Assembly (NCBI RefSeq): GCF_946404245.1
Contig: NZ_CAMJCX010000009.1
Span: forward strand, 1 to 45,947
DNA: 45,947 bases
Direction of reading: 5' to 3'
From: an uncultured Methanobrevibacter sp.
GTDB lineage: Archaea > Methanobacteriota > Methanobacteria > Methanobacteriales > Methanobacteriaceae
Under the pieces are notes generated by a model. It saw nothing but the letters and a program-made list of their open reading frames with translations. It was not told the origin of the DNA and made no database searches. This document shows positions 23,938 through 32,970 of the stretch, one piece after another; position 1 is the first letter of the stretch; each line of letters starts with the position of its first letter. The position numbers and the translations under genes were made by a program.

Positions 23938-23974
23938 TGTTTTAATTATATTGATTGAAGATATAATTAAAACA
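23938..23974. terminator. Perfect 14-pair AT hairpin between convergent genes
   Basis: Arms TGTTTTAATTATAT and ATATAATTAAAACA are perfect complements around a 9-base loop, in the 174-base gap between copy 1 of the phosphohexomutase and the ASCH-TPR gene. A similar AT motif recurs at about 23990-24003. It may act from either side, although no clear T-run follows. Confidence 0.45.
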
Positions 23975-24086
23975 TATAATTTATTGAAAAATATAATTAA
24001 AATAATAGCTAGTTTTAAAATAATTAATTTGGATTATTAAAATAGTCAAATAAAATCATGTAACGTACATGTAAAAAATAAAATGA

Positions 24087-25223
24087 TTAAAAGTTTTCCA
24101 AACACTCTTCTTTTAAGAAAAATGCATCCTCATTATCAGGATTTCTAAGCAACACTCTGTTGAAACTGTCAACAGCCTCTTCAAATTTACCCAATTCCAT
24201 TAAAACAACACCCTTATTCAATAAAAAGTCTATGTTGTTCTTTTCCAATGCAATTGCCTTGTTGAAACATTCCAATGCCTCATCGAATTTTCCCAAATCA
24301 ATATATGCATTGCCCATCCTGTTTATGGCACTTGCATCCATCTCAGAATCATCCAGACAAACTTCAACAGCCTTGTCAAAAGATTGTATGGCCTCTTCAA
24401 GCTGTCCCATATCTGTCAGGAGATTGCCCCGTGCGTTCCATACTTCAGGGTTTTCGCCGTCAATGACAATCAGCTTATCATAAATCCTTAAAGCCTGTTC
24501 ATACCTTCCAAGCATTTCAAGAATAAATCCTCTCCAATAAAGAACAATAGGACTGCTCGGACGGAAATTGTATGCGATAGTGCTTGCCTTATAAGCCTCT
24601 TCAAGTCTTCCTGCATTAAGAAGAGCGATTGCCTTGTTATTTAAAATATACTCGTTATCGGGTTCAAATTCCAAAGCCTTGTCATAGCAGCTTATTGCGT
24701 CATCAAATCTGCCCAGCCTTGAGAGGTTGTCACCCTGCTTGTTAAGGAGATAAACATCGTCCGGGTCAAGTCTTAAAGCGGCATCATAGCACATTGTTGA
24801 TTTATCGAATTTACCGCTGTCAAATAGAATGTCAGCCCTTTTGGTAATCATGGCCTTCTCATCTATCTTGTCGCCTTTCCAATCGTCAATGTTCAATTTT
24901 TCAAAATAGATTATCTGGAACTCGTCTGAGTCATCAATCTGGCCGCCATACATCTTTTTAAATTCCCTCAGCATATCATGAGAGTCCTTAAAACCTTCCT
25001 TTACGGCCAGCTCGTCATTGTCCTTAATCTCTTCAAACGGAATGTTTTCGACAGCAGTTACCAGCGCTTCAAAAATCTTCATCTTTTCTTTGGAAACCAG
25101 ATTCCAGTAGCAGTACAGCCTGTCTCCAACTTTAAGCGGAGTCTTCCAAGCTTTACGTATTGTTCTTGTTTTCTTACCAGTAATCACATCTATATCATTA
25201 CTTGAAAATGACAAAATAGGCAT
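24087..25223 (-). CDS. ASCH-like domain fused to TPR repeats
   Basis: A 378-residue protein. Residues 1-115 look like an ASCH domain (ILSFSSNDIDVITGKKTRTI, then PLKVGDRLYCYWNLVSKEK, KIFEALVTAVENI, LAVKEGFKDSHDMLREF and FQIIYFEKL); such domains bind RNA and resemble PUA. From about 125 to the end there are seven tetratricopeptide repeats, for example GRFDDAISCYDKALEFEPDN and GKFDEALECFNKAIALEKNN. TPRs make protein contacts. The combination suggests an adaptor joining an RNA or modified nucleotide to partner proteins; this is inference. AAGGAGGAG precedes the ATG, and the gene is the last of the five-gene minus cluster. Confidence 0.72.
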   Translation of the reverse strand: MPILSFSSNDIDVITGKKTRTIRKAWKTPLKVGDRLYCYWNLVSKEKMKIFEALVTAVENIPFEEIKDNDELAVKEGFKDSHDMLREFKKMYGGQIDDSDEFQIIYFEKLNIDDWKGDKIDEKAMITKRADILFDSGKFDKSTMCYDAALRLDPDDVYLLNKQGDNLSRLGRFDDAISCYDKALEFEPDNEYILNNKAIALLNAGRLEEAYKASTIAYNFRPSSPIVLYWRGFILEMLGRYEQALRIYDKLIVIDGENPEVWNARGNLLTDMGQLEEAIQSFDKAVEVCLDDSEMDASAINRMGNAYIDLGKFDEALECFNKAIALEKNNIDFLLNKGVVLMELGKFEEAVDSFNRVLLRNPDNEDAFFLKEECLENF

Positions 25224-25244
25224 ATTCAGACTCCTCCTTAAAAT

Positions 25245-25955
25245 TTATTCTATAACCTGTTCTCCAAATTCCCCTGACTTAACTTTGAGTATGCCTTTGA
25301 AATAAGGCCTGACTTCACGTGCTAAATCCGCCAAATCATGAGGATTTGGAACTTCAACCTTTTCCAGAGCTGGATCAAGGACATTTTTATTTCTGAACTG
25401 TTGAATTGTGTAAATATCTGCTTCAATTTCATCCGCCAAATTAATAATGTCCTTTTTGGTATGTAGTGTTGGCACATAAGTAGTTCTTGCTTCGAGATGA
25501 ACGTTTTCATCTGCATTAATAAGTTCCATGGATTTTTTTACCTGAAAACCCACATTTGAACCTGTAATTTTTCTGTATTTTGAGAATGTTGTTTTAACGT
25601 CAAGTGAAACGAAATCCAATAGCTTCAAATCAAGCAGCTGTTTGATTTTATCGGGATATATTCCACTGGTGTCCAGTTTAGTTTTAAGACCAATCTGGCG
25701 AACATATGTGAATATTTCTATCAATGCATCTGTTTGCATCAAAGGTTCGCCGCCGGAAATAACAACAGCATCTAGAAAATCTGCTGAAGAATCAATTTCT
25801 TCCTTTATATCTTCAAAGGACTTTTCAGTGACATCATCCAAAAGTTCAACATTGTGACAGTATCTGCATGTTAAAGGGCATCCAGACATGAAAAGAACCA
25901 GGGACATGTTTCCATGAAATTCCACAGTAGATATTACAGATCCACCAACATACAT
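25245..25955 (-). CDS. nrdG: Anaerobic ribonucleotide reductase activase-like radical SAM protein
   Basis: A 236-residue radical SAM protein. SGCPLTCRYCHNVE supplies the C-x3-C-x2-C cluster (Cys26, 30, 33). VVISGGEPLMQTDALIE, KTKLDTSGIYPDKI and DFVSLDVKTTFSKY are typical of the NrdG/pyruvate-formate-lyase-activase group, close to the archaeal NrdG2 type. It would generate a glycyl radical on anaerobic ribonucleotide reductase, whose gene is not in the window. The ATG overlaps the hisC stop by one base, so translation is probably coupled. Confidence 0.82.
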   Translation of the reverse strand: MYVGGSVISTVEFHGNMSLVLFMSGCPLTCRYCHNVELLDDVTEKSFEDIKEEIDSSADFLDAVVISGGEPLMQTDALIEIFTYVRQIGLKTKLDTSGIYPDKIKQLLDLKLLDFVSLDVKTTFSKYRKITGSNVGFQVKKSMELINADENVHLEARTTYVPTLHTKKDIINLADEIEADIYTIQQFRNKNVLDPALEKVEVPNPHDLADLAREVRPYFKGILKVKSGEFGEQVIE

Positions 25956-27055
25956 TAGCTTAAAACCTCTTTAATAATTTCTATGAATTTTTTATCTTCC
26001 TCTAAAGTACAAATACTGATTCTTATCCAATATTCATCCAAACCTTTAAATGAGGTACAATCTCTTACGATTATTCCTTTTTTCATAAGCTCCAATGCCA
26101 GTTCGGAAGCTGTAAAGCCAGTATCCTTGACACCGATGAGCATGAAGTTGGATTTTGATGGGAAAACATTCAATGAATCGATTTTTGAAAGCTCATCATA
26201 CAGGTATTGCCTTGATTCGATTCCCTTTTCAATGGAATCCCTGATGTATTCCTCATCCCTAAAGGTATTGAGTGCGGCAACGAATGACAATCTGGTAAGG
26301 GAGAATACAGGCTTGATTCTGTGCATATATTCAATAATCTCAGCACATGCAAGACCATAACCTATCCTCATACCTGCAAGGCCCAATACCTTGGACATTG
26401 TACGAATTATGAATATGTTATCGTATTCGTTAATCAAATCCTTGTTTGTAACTTCTGAGTATTCGAAGTAAGCTTCATCAATGACAATCAGTATTTCGGG
26501 ATTTTTCTCAGCGATATCTGCCAGAACTTCCTTTCTGATTAAAGTACCTGTAGGGTTGTTCGGACTGCACAAGAAAATCATTTTTGTCTTTTCTGTGATT
26601 GCATCAAATATGGAATCCACGTCGAGCTCGTTTTTGTCCAAATCCCATTTGGCATAAACCGGATGAGCCCCATATTGCTGCAGGAGATATTCATAGTACA
26701 TGTATGACGGCAAAGGCACGATGAACTCGTCGCCCTCATCAATGAATGTCTTTGCAAGCACATCAATAATCTCGTCAGCGCCGTCCCCTCCAATGATGAC
26801 CTGACTGCCATCTACACCGGAGTATTTGGCAATTTCCGCAACCAGTTCCTTAAGCTGTGATTCCGGATATCTGTTGATTGAAGCTATTTCATTTTTAATG
26901 GCTTCCATGGCTTTTGGAGACGGACCCCATGGGTTTTCATTAGACCCCAATTTGATAATATCCTCTTTTTTTAAGTTAAATTCCTGAGCAATCTCATCCT
27001 GAGACCTGCCCGGAACATATGAATCCATTTCATCTACAATTTTTCTTGCTTTCAT
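25955..27055 (-). CDS. hisC: Histidinol-phosphate aminotransferase
   Basis: A 366-residue fold type I PLP enzyme. [19 protein letters not shown], the PLP-phosphate region [39 protein letters not shown] and the lysine motif [17 protein letters not shown] (PLP-binding Lys222) all fit HisC, which transaminates imidazole acetol phosphate in histidine synthesis. Related families share the fold, but the length and N-terminal [15 protein letters not shown] are HisC-like. It lies two bases after the gamma-carbonic-anhydrase-like gene and overlaps nrdG by one base. No other his gene is present. Confidence 0.92.
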   Translation of the reverse strand: MKARKIVDEMDSYVPGRSQDEIAQEFNLKKEDIIKLGSNENPWGPSPKAMEAIKNEIASINRYPESQLKELVAEIAKYSGVDGSQVIIGGDGADEIIDVLAKTFIDEGDEFIVPLPSYMYYEYLLQQYGAHPVYAKWDLDKNELDVDSIFDAITEKTKMIFLCSPNNPTGTLIRKEVLADIAEKNPEILIVIDEAYFEYSEVTNKDLINEYDNIFIIRTMSKVLGLAGMRIGYGLACAEIIEYMHRIKPVFSLTRLSFVAALNTFRDEEYIRDSIEKGIESRQYLYDELSKIDSLNVFPSKSNFMLIGVKDTGFTASELALELMKKGIIVRDCTSFKGLDEYWIRISICTLEEDKKFIEIIKEVLS

Positions 27056-27057
27056 CC

Positions 27058-27540
27058 TTAATCTTCCTTATACTGTTTAGAAAGTTTTACATAATTGTCA
27101 GCATTATGTTGGATATGCTCGATTTGCTCTGGAGTGAGCTGTTTGACAGCTTTGCCCGGAACTCCTAAAATAAGGCTGCCTTCCGGGAATTCCTTTCCTT
27201 CACTTACAACCGCACCCGCACCTACAATGGAATTTTTAGAAATGTGTGCGCCGTTTAAGACGGTTGCATTCATTCCAATCAAAACATTATCGTCGAGCTT
27301 GCATCCATGAACTACAGCGCCGTGACCGACAGAAACATTATCGCCGATAACTACAGGAAATCCGTCGGTACAGTGAACAACACAGTTGTCCTGCACATTT
27401 GAGTTGTTACCTATAGTGATGGAGTCAGTATCTCCCCTTAAGACGGCACCATGCCAGATGGATACATTTTCTCCAAGTTCAACATTTCCGATTACCTGTG
27501 CGCCTGGGCATATTACAATAGAGTCTTTTTTATTTTCCAT
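27058..27540 (-). CDS. Gamma-carbonic-anhydrase-like hexapeptide-repeat protein
   Basis: A 160-residue left-handed beta-helix protein. The repeats start [19 protein letters not shown] and run through [42 protein letters not shown] and [17 protein letters not shown], with the typical [15 protein letters not shown]. The histidines in [15 protein letters not shown] match zinc ligands of the Cam/CamH group. Reversible CO2 hydration is therefore possible, but many family members have other or unknown roles. It is the second gene of the minus cluster, 12 bases after the GlmU-like gene. Confidence 0.83.
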   Translation of the reverse strand: MENKKDSIVICPGAQVIGNVELGENVSIWHGAVLRGDTDSITIGNNSNVQDNCVVHCTDGFPVVIGDNVSVGHGAVVHGCKLDDNVLIGMNATVLNGAHISKNSIVGAGAVVSEGKEFPEGSLILGVPGKAVKQLTPEQIEHIQHNADNYVKLSKQYKED

Positions 27541-27552
27541 AATATCGCCGTA

Positions 27553-28836
27553 TTATTCTTTCTTTTTATTTTTATCTTGGATTATATGATTTTGTTTTAC
27601 CAATACACGAGTATCGGAGGGTACATCATCATACAATAAAACCCCTGAACCGATAGTGGAGTTGTGGCCAACCTTCACACCAGGTGAGAAACTGGAGTTG
27701 ATACCGGTTTTTACGGAATCTCCAATAATGGATCCGAGCTTACGCCTTCCACTATCTATCATCATATTTTTGATTTTGGTTTTAACAGGCTTATTGTCAA
27801 AACGCAGGTTTGCGATGTTTGTTCCTGCTGCTATATTACAATTTGAACCTATTACTGAGTCACCGACATAACTCAGGTGACTGACATTGGTATTTTCCAT
27901 AATGATTGAATTTTTGATTTCAACAGCGTTTCCGACATGGACATGGTCTCCGAAGTAGGAATTGCCTCTGATATATGAGTTAGGTCCAATATCACAGTGT
28001 TTGCCGATGTATACGTTTCCTTCAATGTATACGCCTGCCCTGATGATACTGTCCTCATCAAGGAACACTTCACCATGGATATGAGCTCCGTCCTCAATTG
28101 TACCCTTGATTTCTGTTTTAAGATGACTTATAAGCTCTTCGTTAACTTCAATCAGTTCCCAAGGCCTACCTACATCAATCCAATCCTTGTTGGTCTTATG
28201 TCCGATAACCTTTTTGCCGTCGGCAATCTGAAGGGTTACTGAATCAGTGATTTCATATTCTCCACGTTCGGAAATTTCTGTTTTTGCAATCTTTTCAAAA
28301 ATATCAGCGTTAAATATGTAAATACCTGCATTGACAAGGTTACTTGGTGCTTCCTCTTTTTTAGGCTTTTCGACAATTTTCTTAATATTGCCGTTTTCTA
28401 TTTCAACAACACCGAATGCTGAAGGATCTTCCACTTCAGTCAGAACCATAAGTGTGTCAGGTTTCATATAATTGAATTTCTTGATAATCTCATTGATGAT
28501 TTCATTGTCCAGGATAATGTCCCCATTAAGAACAATCAGACTGTCTTCAATGAAGTCTTTTCCGTATGAAATAGCGTTTGCAGTTCCAAGGAAATCCTTT
28601 TGGGTTTCGTAAGTGATGTTTACTCCAAATTCACTACCGTCCCCAAAGTAGTCCCTTACCATTTCCTCTTTATAACGGACAATCAGTAAAATGTCCTTAA
28701 TACCATTATCCCTTAATGATTCAATGTTATATTGGATAATCGGTTTTCCAGCTACCGGCAACATGGTTTTAGGCTTTGTCAATGTTAACGGCCTCATTCT
28801 AGAACCTTCGCCAGCACTCAATATAATTGCTTTCAT
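27553..28836 (-). CDS. Bifunctional sugar-1-phosphate nucleotidyltransferase/acetyltransferase (GlmU-like)
   Basis: A 427-residue two-domain protein. The N-terminal nucleotidyltransferase (1-230) has LSAGEGSRMRPLTLTKPKTM and LPVAGKPIIQYNIE, LNGDIILD and NAGIYIFNADIF. The C-terminal left-handed beta-helix (from 245) has hexapeptide repeats ending GVLLYDDVPSDTRVLVKQNH and includes the acetyltransferase-like NIANLRFDNKPVK. Archaeal homologues make UDP-GlcNAc or dTDP-glucose-type nucleotides; here UDP-GlcNAc or UDP-GalNAc for the cell wall is likely. It is the first gene of the five-gene minus cluster, with GGGGAT before the ATG. Confidence 0.85.
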   Translation of the reverse strand: MKAIILSAGEGSRMRPLTLTKPKTMLPVAGKPIIQYNIESLRDNGIKDILLIVRYKEEMVRDYFGDGSEFGVNITYETQKDFLGTANAISYGKDFIEDSLIVLNGDIILDNEIINEIIKKFNYMKPDTLMVLTEVEDPSAFGVVEIENGNIKKIVEKPKKEEAPSNLVNAGIYIFNADIFEKIAKTEISERGEYEITDSVTLQIADGKKVIGHKTNKDWIDVGRPWELIEVNEELISHLKTEIKGTIEDGAHIHGEVFLDEDSIIRAGVYIEGNVYIGKHCDIGPNSYIRGNSYFGDHVHVGNAVEIKNSIIMENTNVSHLSYVGDSVIGSNCNIAAGTNIANLRFDNKPVKTKIKNMMIDSGRRKLGSIIGDSVKTGINSSFSPGVKVGHNSTIGSGVLLYDDVPSDTRVLVKQNHIIQDKNKKKE

Positions 28837-28992
28837 TTTCTATCCCCATAAAAATTATATAATAATATTATATGTTTAACTCTTATCCTATAAATTAATT
28901 TTTCTAAAACAGGAAGGGTTCTTTCAAAAACTTTGGCAATTTGAAATTACAAATGACTAATTTTAAATAATAGTTTTAATATACTAAAACCA

Positions 28993-29009
28993 TATTAGCT
29001 ATGCTAATA
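28993..29009. promoter_or_regulatory. Palindrome at the rubredoxin transcription start
   Basis: TATTAGC-N3-GCTAATA is a perfect 7-base inverted repeat. It is centred about 25 bases after a TATA-like TTTTAATATAC (28973-28983), so it covers the predicted start of the rubredoxin message. It may be an operator for a redox regulator. Confidence 0.45.
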
Positions 29010-29036
29010 GCAAAAACACAAAAGGAGATTAATAAA

Positions 29037-29204
29037 ATGACAATATATGTTTGTTTACACTGTGAATACAGATTTGATTCAGAAAAAGGTGACCCTGCTT
29101 ACGACATTCCTGCTGGAGCAACTCCTGCAGACATGCCAGAAGGTTGGGTTTGCCCAGAATGCGCTGCATTAGGTATTGACGCATTTATCGCAGAAGAAGA
29201 ATAA
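29037..29204 (+). CDS. Rubredoxin
   Basis: A 55-residue electron carrier with a single Fe(Cys)4 site: YVCLHC (Cys6 and Cys9) and GWVCPECAAL (Cys39 and Cys42). The middle follows the rubredoxin pattern DSEKGDPAYDIPAGATPADMP. In methanogens rubredoxins serve oxygen and peroxide defence (F420H2 oxidase, rubrerythrin). Such partners are not in the window. The start ATG at 29037 is fixed by AAAGGAGAT seven bases upstream; an in-frame extension from 29001 overlaps the promoter palindrome and is unlikely. A hairpin and T-run follow directly. Confidence 0.94.
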   Translation: MTIYVCLHCEYRFDSEKGDPAYDIPAGATPADMPEGWVCPECAALGIDAFIAEEE

Positions 29205-29233
29205 ATCTTCTTCTCTAAATTTTTTTATTTTTT
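29192..29233 (+). terminator. Hairpin and T-run overlapping the rubredoxin stop codon
   Basis: Perfect 9-base arms AGAAGAAGA (29192-29200) and TCTTCTTCT (29206-29214) place the stop codon in the loop. T-runs of seven and six follow at 29220-29233. This is close to a textbook intrinsic terminator. Confidence 0.7.
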
Positions 29234-29271
29234 ACAAAAAAAGCTATTTTTCACTAATAAATTTTAAAAAA

Positions 29272-29299
29272 AAGAAGTTTAAGATGAAATATCATCTTA
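29272..29299 (-). terminator. Hairpin and T-run overlapping the stop codon of phosphohexomutase copy 2
   Basis: Arms TAAGATGA and TCATCTTA (29280-29299) are perfect complements around a 4-base loop and include the stop codon. On the minus strand they are followed by AACTTC and a run of eight T. Confidence 0.65.
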
Positions 29300-30634
29300 T
29301 AAATTTTCATTGATTATTTTTACACAGACATCCTTGATTTCTTCAGCTCTCTGAGCGTCACGGGACTCTAAAGTTATTCTGATGTAGTCTTCAGTTCCGG
29401 ACGGTCTTACAAGTACCCAGCTGTCATCTTCGAATGTCAGTCTTACGCCGTCGATTGAGTTGACTTCGCTGATGTCATCGAATGCTGATTTTAAAAGTTC
29501 CTCCATATTTTCCATGACTTTGACTTTTGCCTCTTTAGAGCATGTGATCTTTTCACGGATATTCGGATATGACGGAATTTCAGCCAAGAGATCTGACAAT
29601 TTTCCCTTGTTGGATACAAGTTCTGCCATTCTTAAACCGGACAATATTCCATCAGGACACATGCAGAAGTCAGGGTGTAGCCATGTTCCTGAAGGCTCTC
29701 CTCCGAATGCTGCATCCTTTTCAATGATTACTTCAGCTACGTTAACGTCTCCGACAGGAGTTCTGAATACCTGTCCGTTTACTGACTCGTCCATGCACAG
29801 TCCGGCATCCACGGTTGTTACAACGTCGCCGTCGAACTCTTTTGATATCAATGCAAGAAGTGAGTCGAATGGTGAAATGTTACCTTTTTCATCAACGGTT
29901 ATCATCCTATCTGCATCACCATCGTGTGCAATTCCAAGGTCTGCTCCAACAGCTACAACGGTTTTCATCAGGTTTCCAAGGTTTTCAGCATTAGGTTCAG
30001 GATTTCTTCCAGGGAAAAATCCGTCAGGTTGGGAGTTGAGTGTTGTCACTTCGCATCCTGCTTTTCTAAATACTAAAGGTGATATTTCGCTTCCAGCACC
30101 GGATGCGCAGTCAATGACGACTTTCAAGCCTTCCTTGATATCAACAAGATTTACCAAATCGTCAATGTACTGTCCTTTGATTTGCTCGTTTACACTCAAT
30201 TTACCGATTTTGTCCCAGGATACTGAAATGTATGACTTTTCAGAGTAGATTTTTTCTATTTCTGCTTCCTGAGCTGAAGTGTATGCCATTCCATTCTTGT
30301 TCCATAGCTTTATTCCGTTGTATGGGGACGGATTGTGTGAAGCTGTAAGCATTATTCCAGCGTCAGCATCTAATTTTTCAGTAGCATAACCAACTAATGG
30401 AGTTGGAACCATACCGATTTTAACTACATTGACACCACTTTCCAAAAGTCCTGCACAAATAGCTTGATCAAGCATTTTATTTGTAGTACGAGTGTCATAA
30501 CCCAATACAACAGTACCTTCATTTCCAAGATAATAAGCTAATGATTTACCTACATTCAATGCCAGTTCGCATGTTACTTCAGAGCCTATCAGACCTCTGA
30601 TTCCGGATGTTCCAAAAAGTTTTTTAGCTGCCAT
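29297..30634 (-). CDS. glmM: Phosphoglucosamine mutase-type phosphohexomutase, copy 2
   Basis: A 445-residue enzyme starting MAAKKLFGTSGIRGLIG. It has the phosphoserine loop MLTASHNPSPYNGIKLW, the metal loop IAHDGDADRMITVDE, the sugar loop GGEPSGTWLHPDF and the phosphate-binding RPSGTEDYIRI. The GEPSGT loop is closer to phosphoglucosamine mutase than that of copy 1. The start at 30634 is set by GGTGAT three bases upstream; an open frame continues to 30667 but overlaps apgM. It follows apgM by ten bases and ends in a stop-overlapping terminator. Product GlcN-1-P would feed the GlmU-like enzyme at 27553-28836. Confidence 0.87.
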   Translation of the reverse strand: MAAKKLFGTSGIRGLIGSEVTCELALNVGKSLAYYLGNEGTVVLGYDTRTTNKMLDQAICAGLLESGVNVVKIGMVPTPLVGYATEKLDADAGIMLTASHNPSPYNGIKLWNKNGMAYTSAQEAEIEKIYSEKSYISVSWDKIGKLSVNEQIKGQYIDDLVNLVDIKEGLKVVIDCASGAGSEISPLVFRKAGCEVTTLNSQPDGFFPGRNPEPNAENLGNLMKTVVAVGADLGIAHDGDADRMITVDEKGNISPFDSLLALISKEFDGDVVTTVDAGLCMDESVNGQVFRTPVGDVNVAEVIIEKDAAFGGEPSGTWLHPDFCMCPDGILSGLRMAELVSNKGKLSDLLAEIPSYPNIREKITCSKEAKVKVMENMEELLKSAFDDISEVNSIDGVRLTFEDDSWVLVRPSGTEDYIRITLESRDAQRAEEIKDVCVKIINENL

Positions 30635-30644
30635 GCTATCACCA

Positions 30645-31883
30645 TTATGCCCCGAATTTGTGAGCATAGTTCATTAAATCCATCATGATGTTCATTACGT
30701 CAGCCCCTCTGATTCTGTTAAGTCCTCCTTTAGCGCATGCCCTTTCGGAGAATTCACATACATCATCGGTTCTTACTTCAGGACCTCTGATTAATACAGG
30801 GACAGGGTCTCCTGAATGGTTTTTAACAGAAATTGGAGTTGAATGGTCAGCTGTTAAGTAAATGTAAACGTCTTCAAGTTTTATGAGTTCACTCATTACT
30901 ACTTCATCGACTTTTTCAATGAATTCCTTTTTCTCCTTGGTCTGACCGTCGTGGCCTGCCTCATCTGCTCCGTCAATGTTTATTAAGAAAAAGTCATGGT
31001 CTGAGTTTTTAACCTGATCAACAATAGTGTCACGGATATTTTCAAGGTTGGTGTCGATTCCGCCGGTTACGTCTTCCATTTCGATGATATCCATTCCTGC
31101 GAATCTTCCGATACCCATAATCAATCCGGTTTCTGCAATACATGCTGAGTTGACTTCATATTTTTCATTTAATGATTCGACAACAGGCACTTCTCCCGCA
31201 CCACGTGGAATGACGATGTTTGCAGGATGTTCGCCTTCTTCAATTCTTTTTAAGTTGACAGGATGATCTTTGGTCATTTCATAGGTTTTGACTACCAGTT
31301 TGTTTAGGATATCTGCAGTTTTTGCCGCTTCAGGTGTGTCATCCAAAGGTTTAACTTCCTTAGGCTTGTTTCCTTCCACTTTAGGATCAGCGTCACTTAC
31401 CTTGCCGGAAAGTCCTTCTCCCCTCAACACTAAAACTGCCCTGTGACCGGTTGATTCTTTGAAAATGATTTTGATGTCAGGATAATCTTCCAAAACCATT
31501 GTGTTCAATACGTCCACAATTTCTTTGGTTCCCTCTTTGATTCTTCCTGCACGTCTGTCGGTAACGATTAAATCCTCATCGACAGTTGAGAAATTACATC
31601 TGAATGCAATATCGCCCGGTAAAACTTCCACACCGACACCGTTTGCTTCGAACGGTCCTCTTCCGGTGTAGACCTCATAAGGATCATAGCCTAAAATTGA
31701 CAAGTGTGCTGTGTCACTTCCAGGAATGATGCCTGGAGCGATTGAATCCATAATTCCAGTAATTCCTTCTTCTGCCATCTTGTCCATATTTGGAGTGTGT
31801 GCAGCTTCAAGAGGAGTTTTATTTCCTAGTTCTTTAATAGGACGGTCTCCCATACCATCCATAATTAAAATAAGACCTTTCAT
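30645..31883 (-). CDS. apgM: 2,3-bisphosphoglycerate-independent phosphoglycerate mutase (archaeal ApgM)
   Basis: A 412-residue alkaline-phosphatase-superfamily enzyme of glycolysis and gluconeogenesis. MKGLILIMDGMGDRPIKELG gives the first metal-binding Asp residues, PGSDTAHLSILGYDP holds the catalytic serine region, and later metal ligands appear in INIDGADEAGHDG and YLTADHSTP. The start at 31883 is chosen because AGGTGAT lies four bases upstream; the frame opens three codons earlier. It lies 71 bases after DUF92 and ten bases before phosphohexomutase copy 2, so all three probably share a transcript. Confidence 0.94.
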   Translation of the reverse strand: MKGLILIMDGMGDRPIKELGNKTPLEAAHTPNMDKMAEEGITGIMDSIAPGIIPGSDTAHLSILGYDPYEVYTGRGPFEANGVGVEVLPGDIAFRCNFSTVDEDLIVTDRRAGRIKEGTKEIVDVLNTMVLEDYPDIKIIFKESTGHRAVLVLRGEGLSGKVSDADPKVEGNKPKEVKPLDDTPEAAKTADILNKLVVKTYEMTKDHPVNLKRIEEGEHPANIVIPRGAGEVPVVESLNEKYEVNSACIAETGLIMGIGRFAGMDIIEMEDVTGGIDTNLENIRDTIVDQVKNSDHDFFLINIDGADEAGHDGQTKEKKEFIEKVDEVVMSELIKLEDVYIYLTADHSTPISVKNHSGDPVPVLIRGPEVRTDDVCEFSERACAKGGLNRIRGADVMNIMMDLMNYAHKFGA

Positions 31884-31954
31884 AAATATCACCTAAAATA
31901 TAATAATATGATTTTTATCTTTAATAGTTAAAATAATTATTTAAAAAAAATAGT

Positions 31955-32665
31955 TTAGAAAACAAATGTCATCATTAAAATTCCAACAATAGCTCCGACA
32001 ATAGTTGCGAAAAGGTTTACATGCTCGTTTGTTAGCCATCCTTGGTTTTCGAAAAGCGCTCCTAAAATACTGTCTGCAAAACATCCTACAGTTCCTGAAA
32101 TGACCGCAACGACAATTGCAGGTATGAAATCAGGAAGAACGCCGAGAATAAATGCTGCAATACCAATAATGGCGGCACCAACAATAGCTATTCCGGTTCC
32201 CAATGGAGAGATTGCACCGTTAGTGCCGGGATCTACTTTTTGGAAAGTGGTTATCAAGCGAGGTTTCGGATCCAAAACACCAATTTCAGAAGCTAATGTG
32301 TCTGCGGTTGCAGTTGCAATAGCTCCGATGAATCCTCCAACAAATGTCAGGTAATATCCACCGAATGCAGCCATAAAACAAGCGACAACACCATTGGATA
32401 TCACATTTTTAGAAGTTCTTCTTCCTTCAAATTCACCCAGGGACATTTTATATTTTTTAGAGAATTTTGTGGCCAATAATGACATTACAAGGAACAGGAC
32501 AATTAACAAAAGCCAGTTCGCTCCGGCCGAAAAAATTATTATGATTCCCATGATAATCATGACCGCTGAACCAAACATGTCAAGAGATTTCCTGTAATAG
32601 GTGATGAATCCCAAAATAAATAAAAGAATTACATAAACCCAATTAATCATTATTGCTTCAACCAT
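31955..32665 (-). CDS. DUF92 family integral membrane protein
   Basis: A 236-residue protein with about six or seven transmembrane helices. FGGYYLTFVGGFIGAIATATADTLASEIGVL and TNGAISPLGTGIAIVGAAIIG are the DUF92 signature (TIGR00297-type). Plant members act as phytyl-phosphate kinases (VTE6), so a CTP-dependent prenyl or lipid phosphate kinase role in archaeal lipid metabolism is possible but unproven. Two starts are possible (32665 and the ATG five codons later); neither has a strong Shine-Dalgarno. A TATA-like TTTTTATATTA on the minus strand at 32708-32718 would give a short leader and is the likely operon promoter. Confidence 0.82.
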   Translation of the reverse strand: MVEAIMINWVYVILLFILGFITYYRKSLDMFGSAVMIIMGIIIIFSAGANWLLLIVLFLVMSLLATKFSKKYKMSLGEFEGRRTSKNVISNGVVACFMAAFGGYYLTFVGGFIGAIATATADTLASEIGVLDPKPRLITTFQKVDPGTNGAISPLGTGIAIVGAAIIGIAAFILGVLPDFIPAIVVAVISGTVGCFADSILGALFENQGWLTNEHVNLFATIVGAIVGILMMTFVF

Positions 32666-32970
32666 ATTATTATCCCAAATTAGTTTTTAGTAAATATTTG
32701 TTTAAAATAATATAAAAACATTTACATGACAGTTAAAGGCAAAATTAAAGAAAATTGAAAAATTTATTTTGCCATTACCTCATCGAAAAATAGCTCTCTG
32801 AAAAGTATCAAAATAATTAAAATAACGGAGCATTATATTGAAAAGCTATGCTGAAAGTATTGAAATATCAATCATTACGTCCATTAAATTAAGGGCGCAT
32901 TCGAAAAAATAGAAACTTGTTTTTGTTGATATAGGTTAGCTAATAAAAAAAATGAAAAAAATAAGAAAAT
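32666..32970 (-). other. 305-base gap between the adhesin and DUF92 genes
   Basis: No gene is seen on either strand. The left end holds the probable DUF92 operon promoter (TATA at 32708-32718, minus). The right end (32944-32970) is the T-rich terminator of the adhesin. The middle shows no clear repeat or open frame. Confidence 0.6.

Noticed and set aside
24057-24071. CATGTA-ACG-TACATG palindrome as terminator of the ASCH-TPR gene
   Set aside because: On the minus strand the T-run precedes rather than follows the hairpin, so it does not fit an intrinsic terminator.
29001-29036. Twelve-residue N-terminal extension of rubredoxin
   Set aside because: AAAGGAGAT lies immediately before the ATG at 29037, and the extension would overlap the predicted transcription start.
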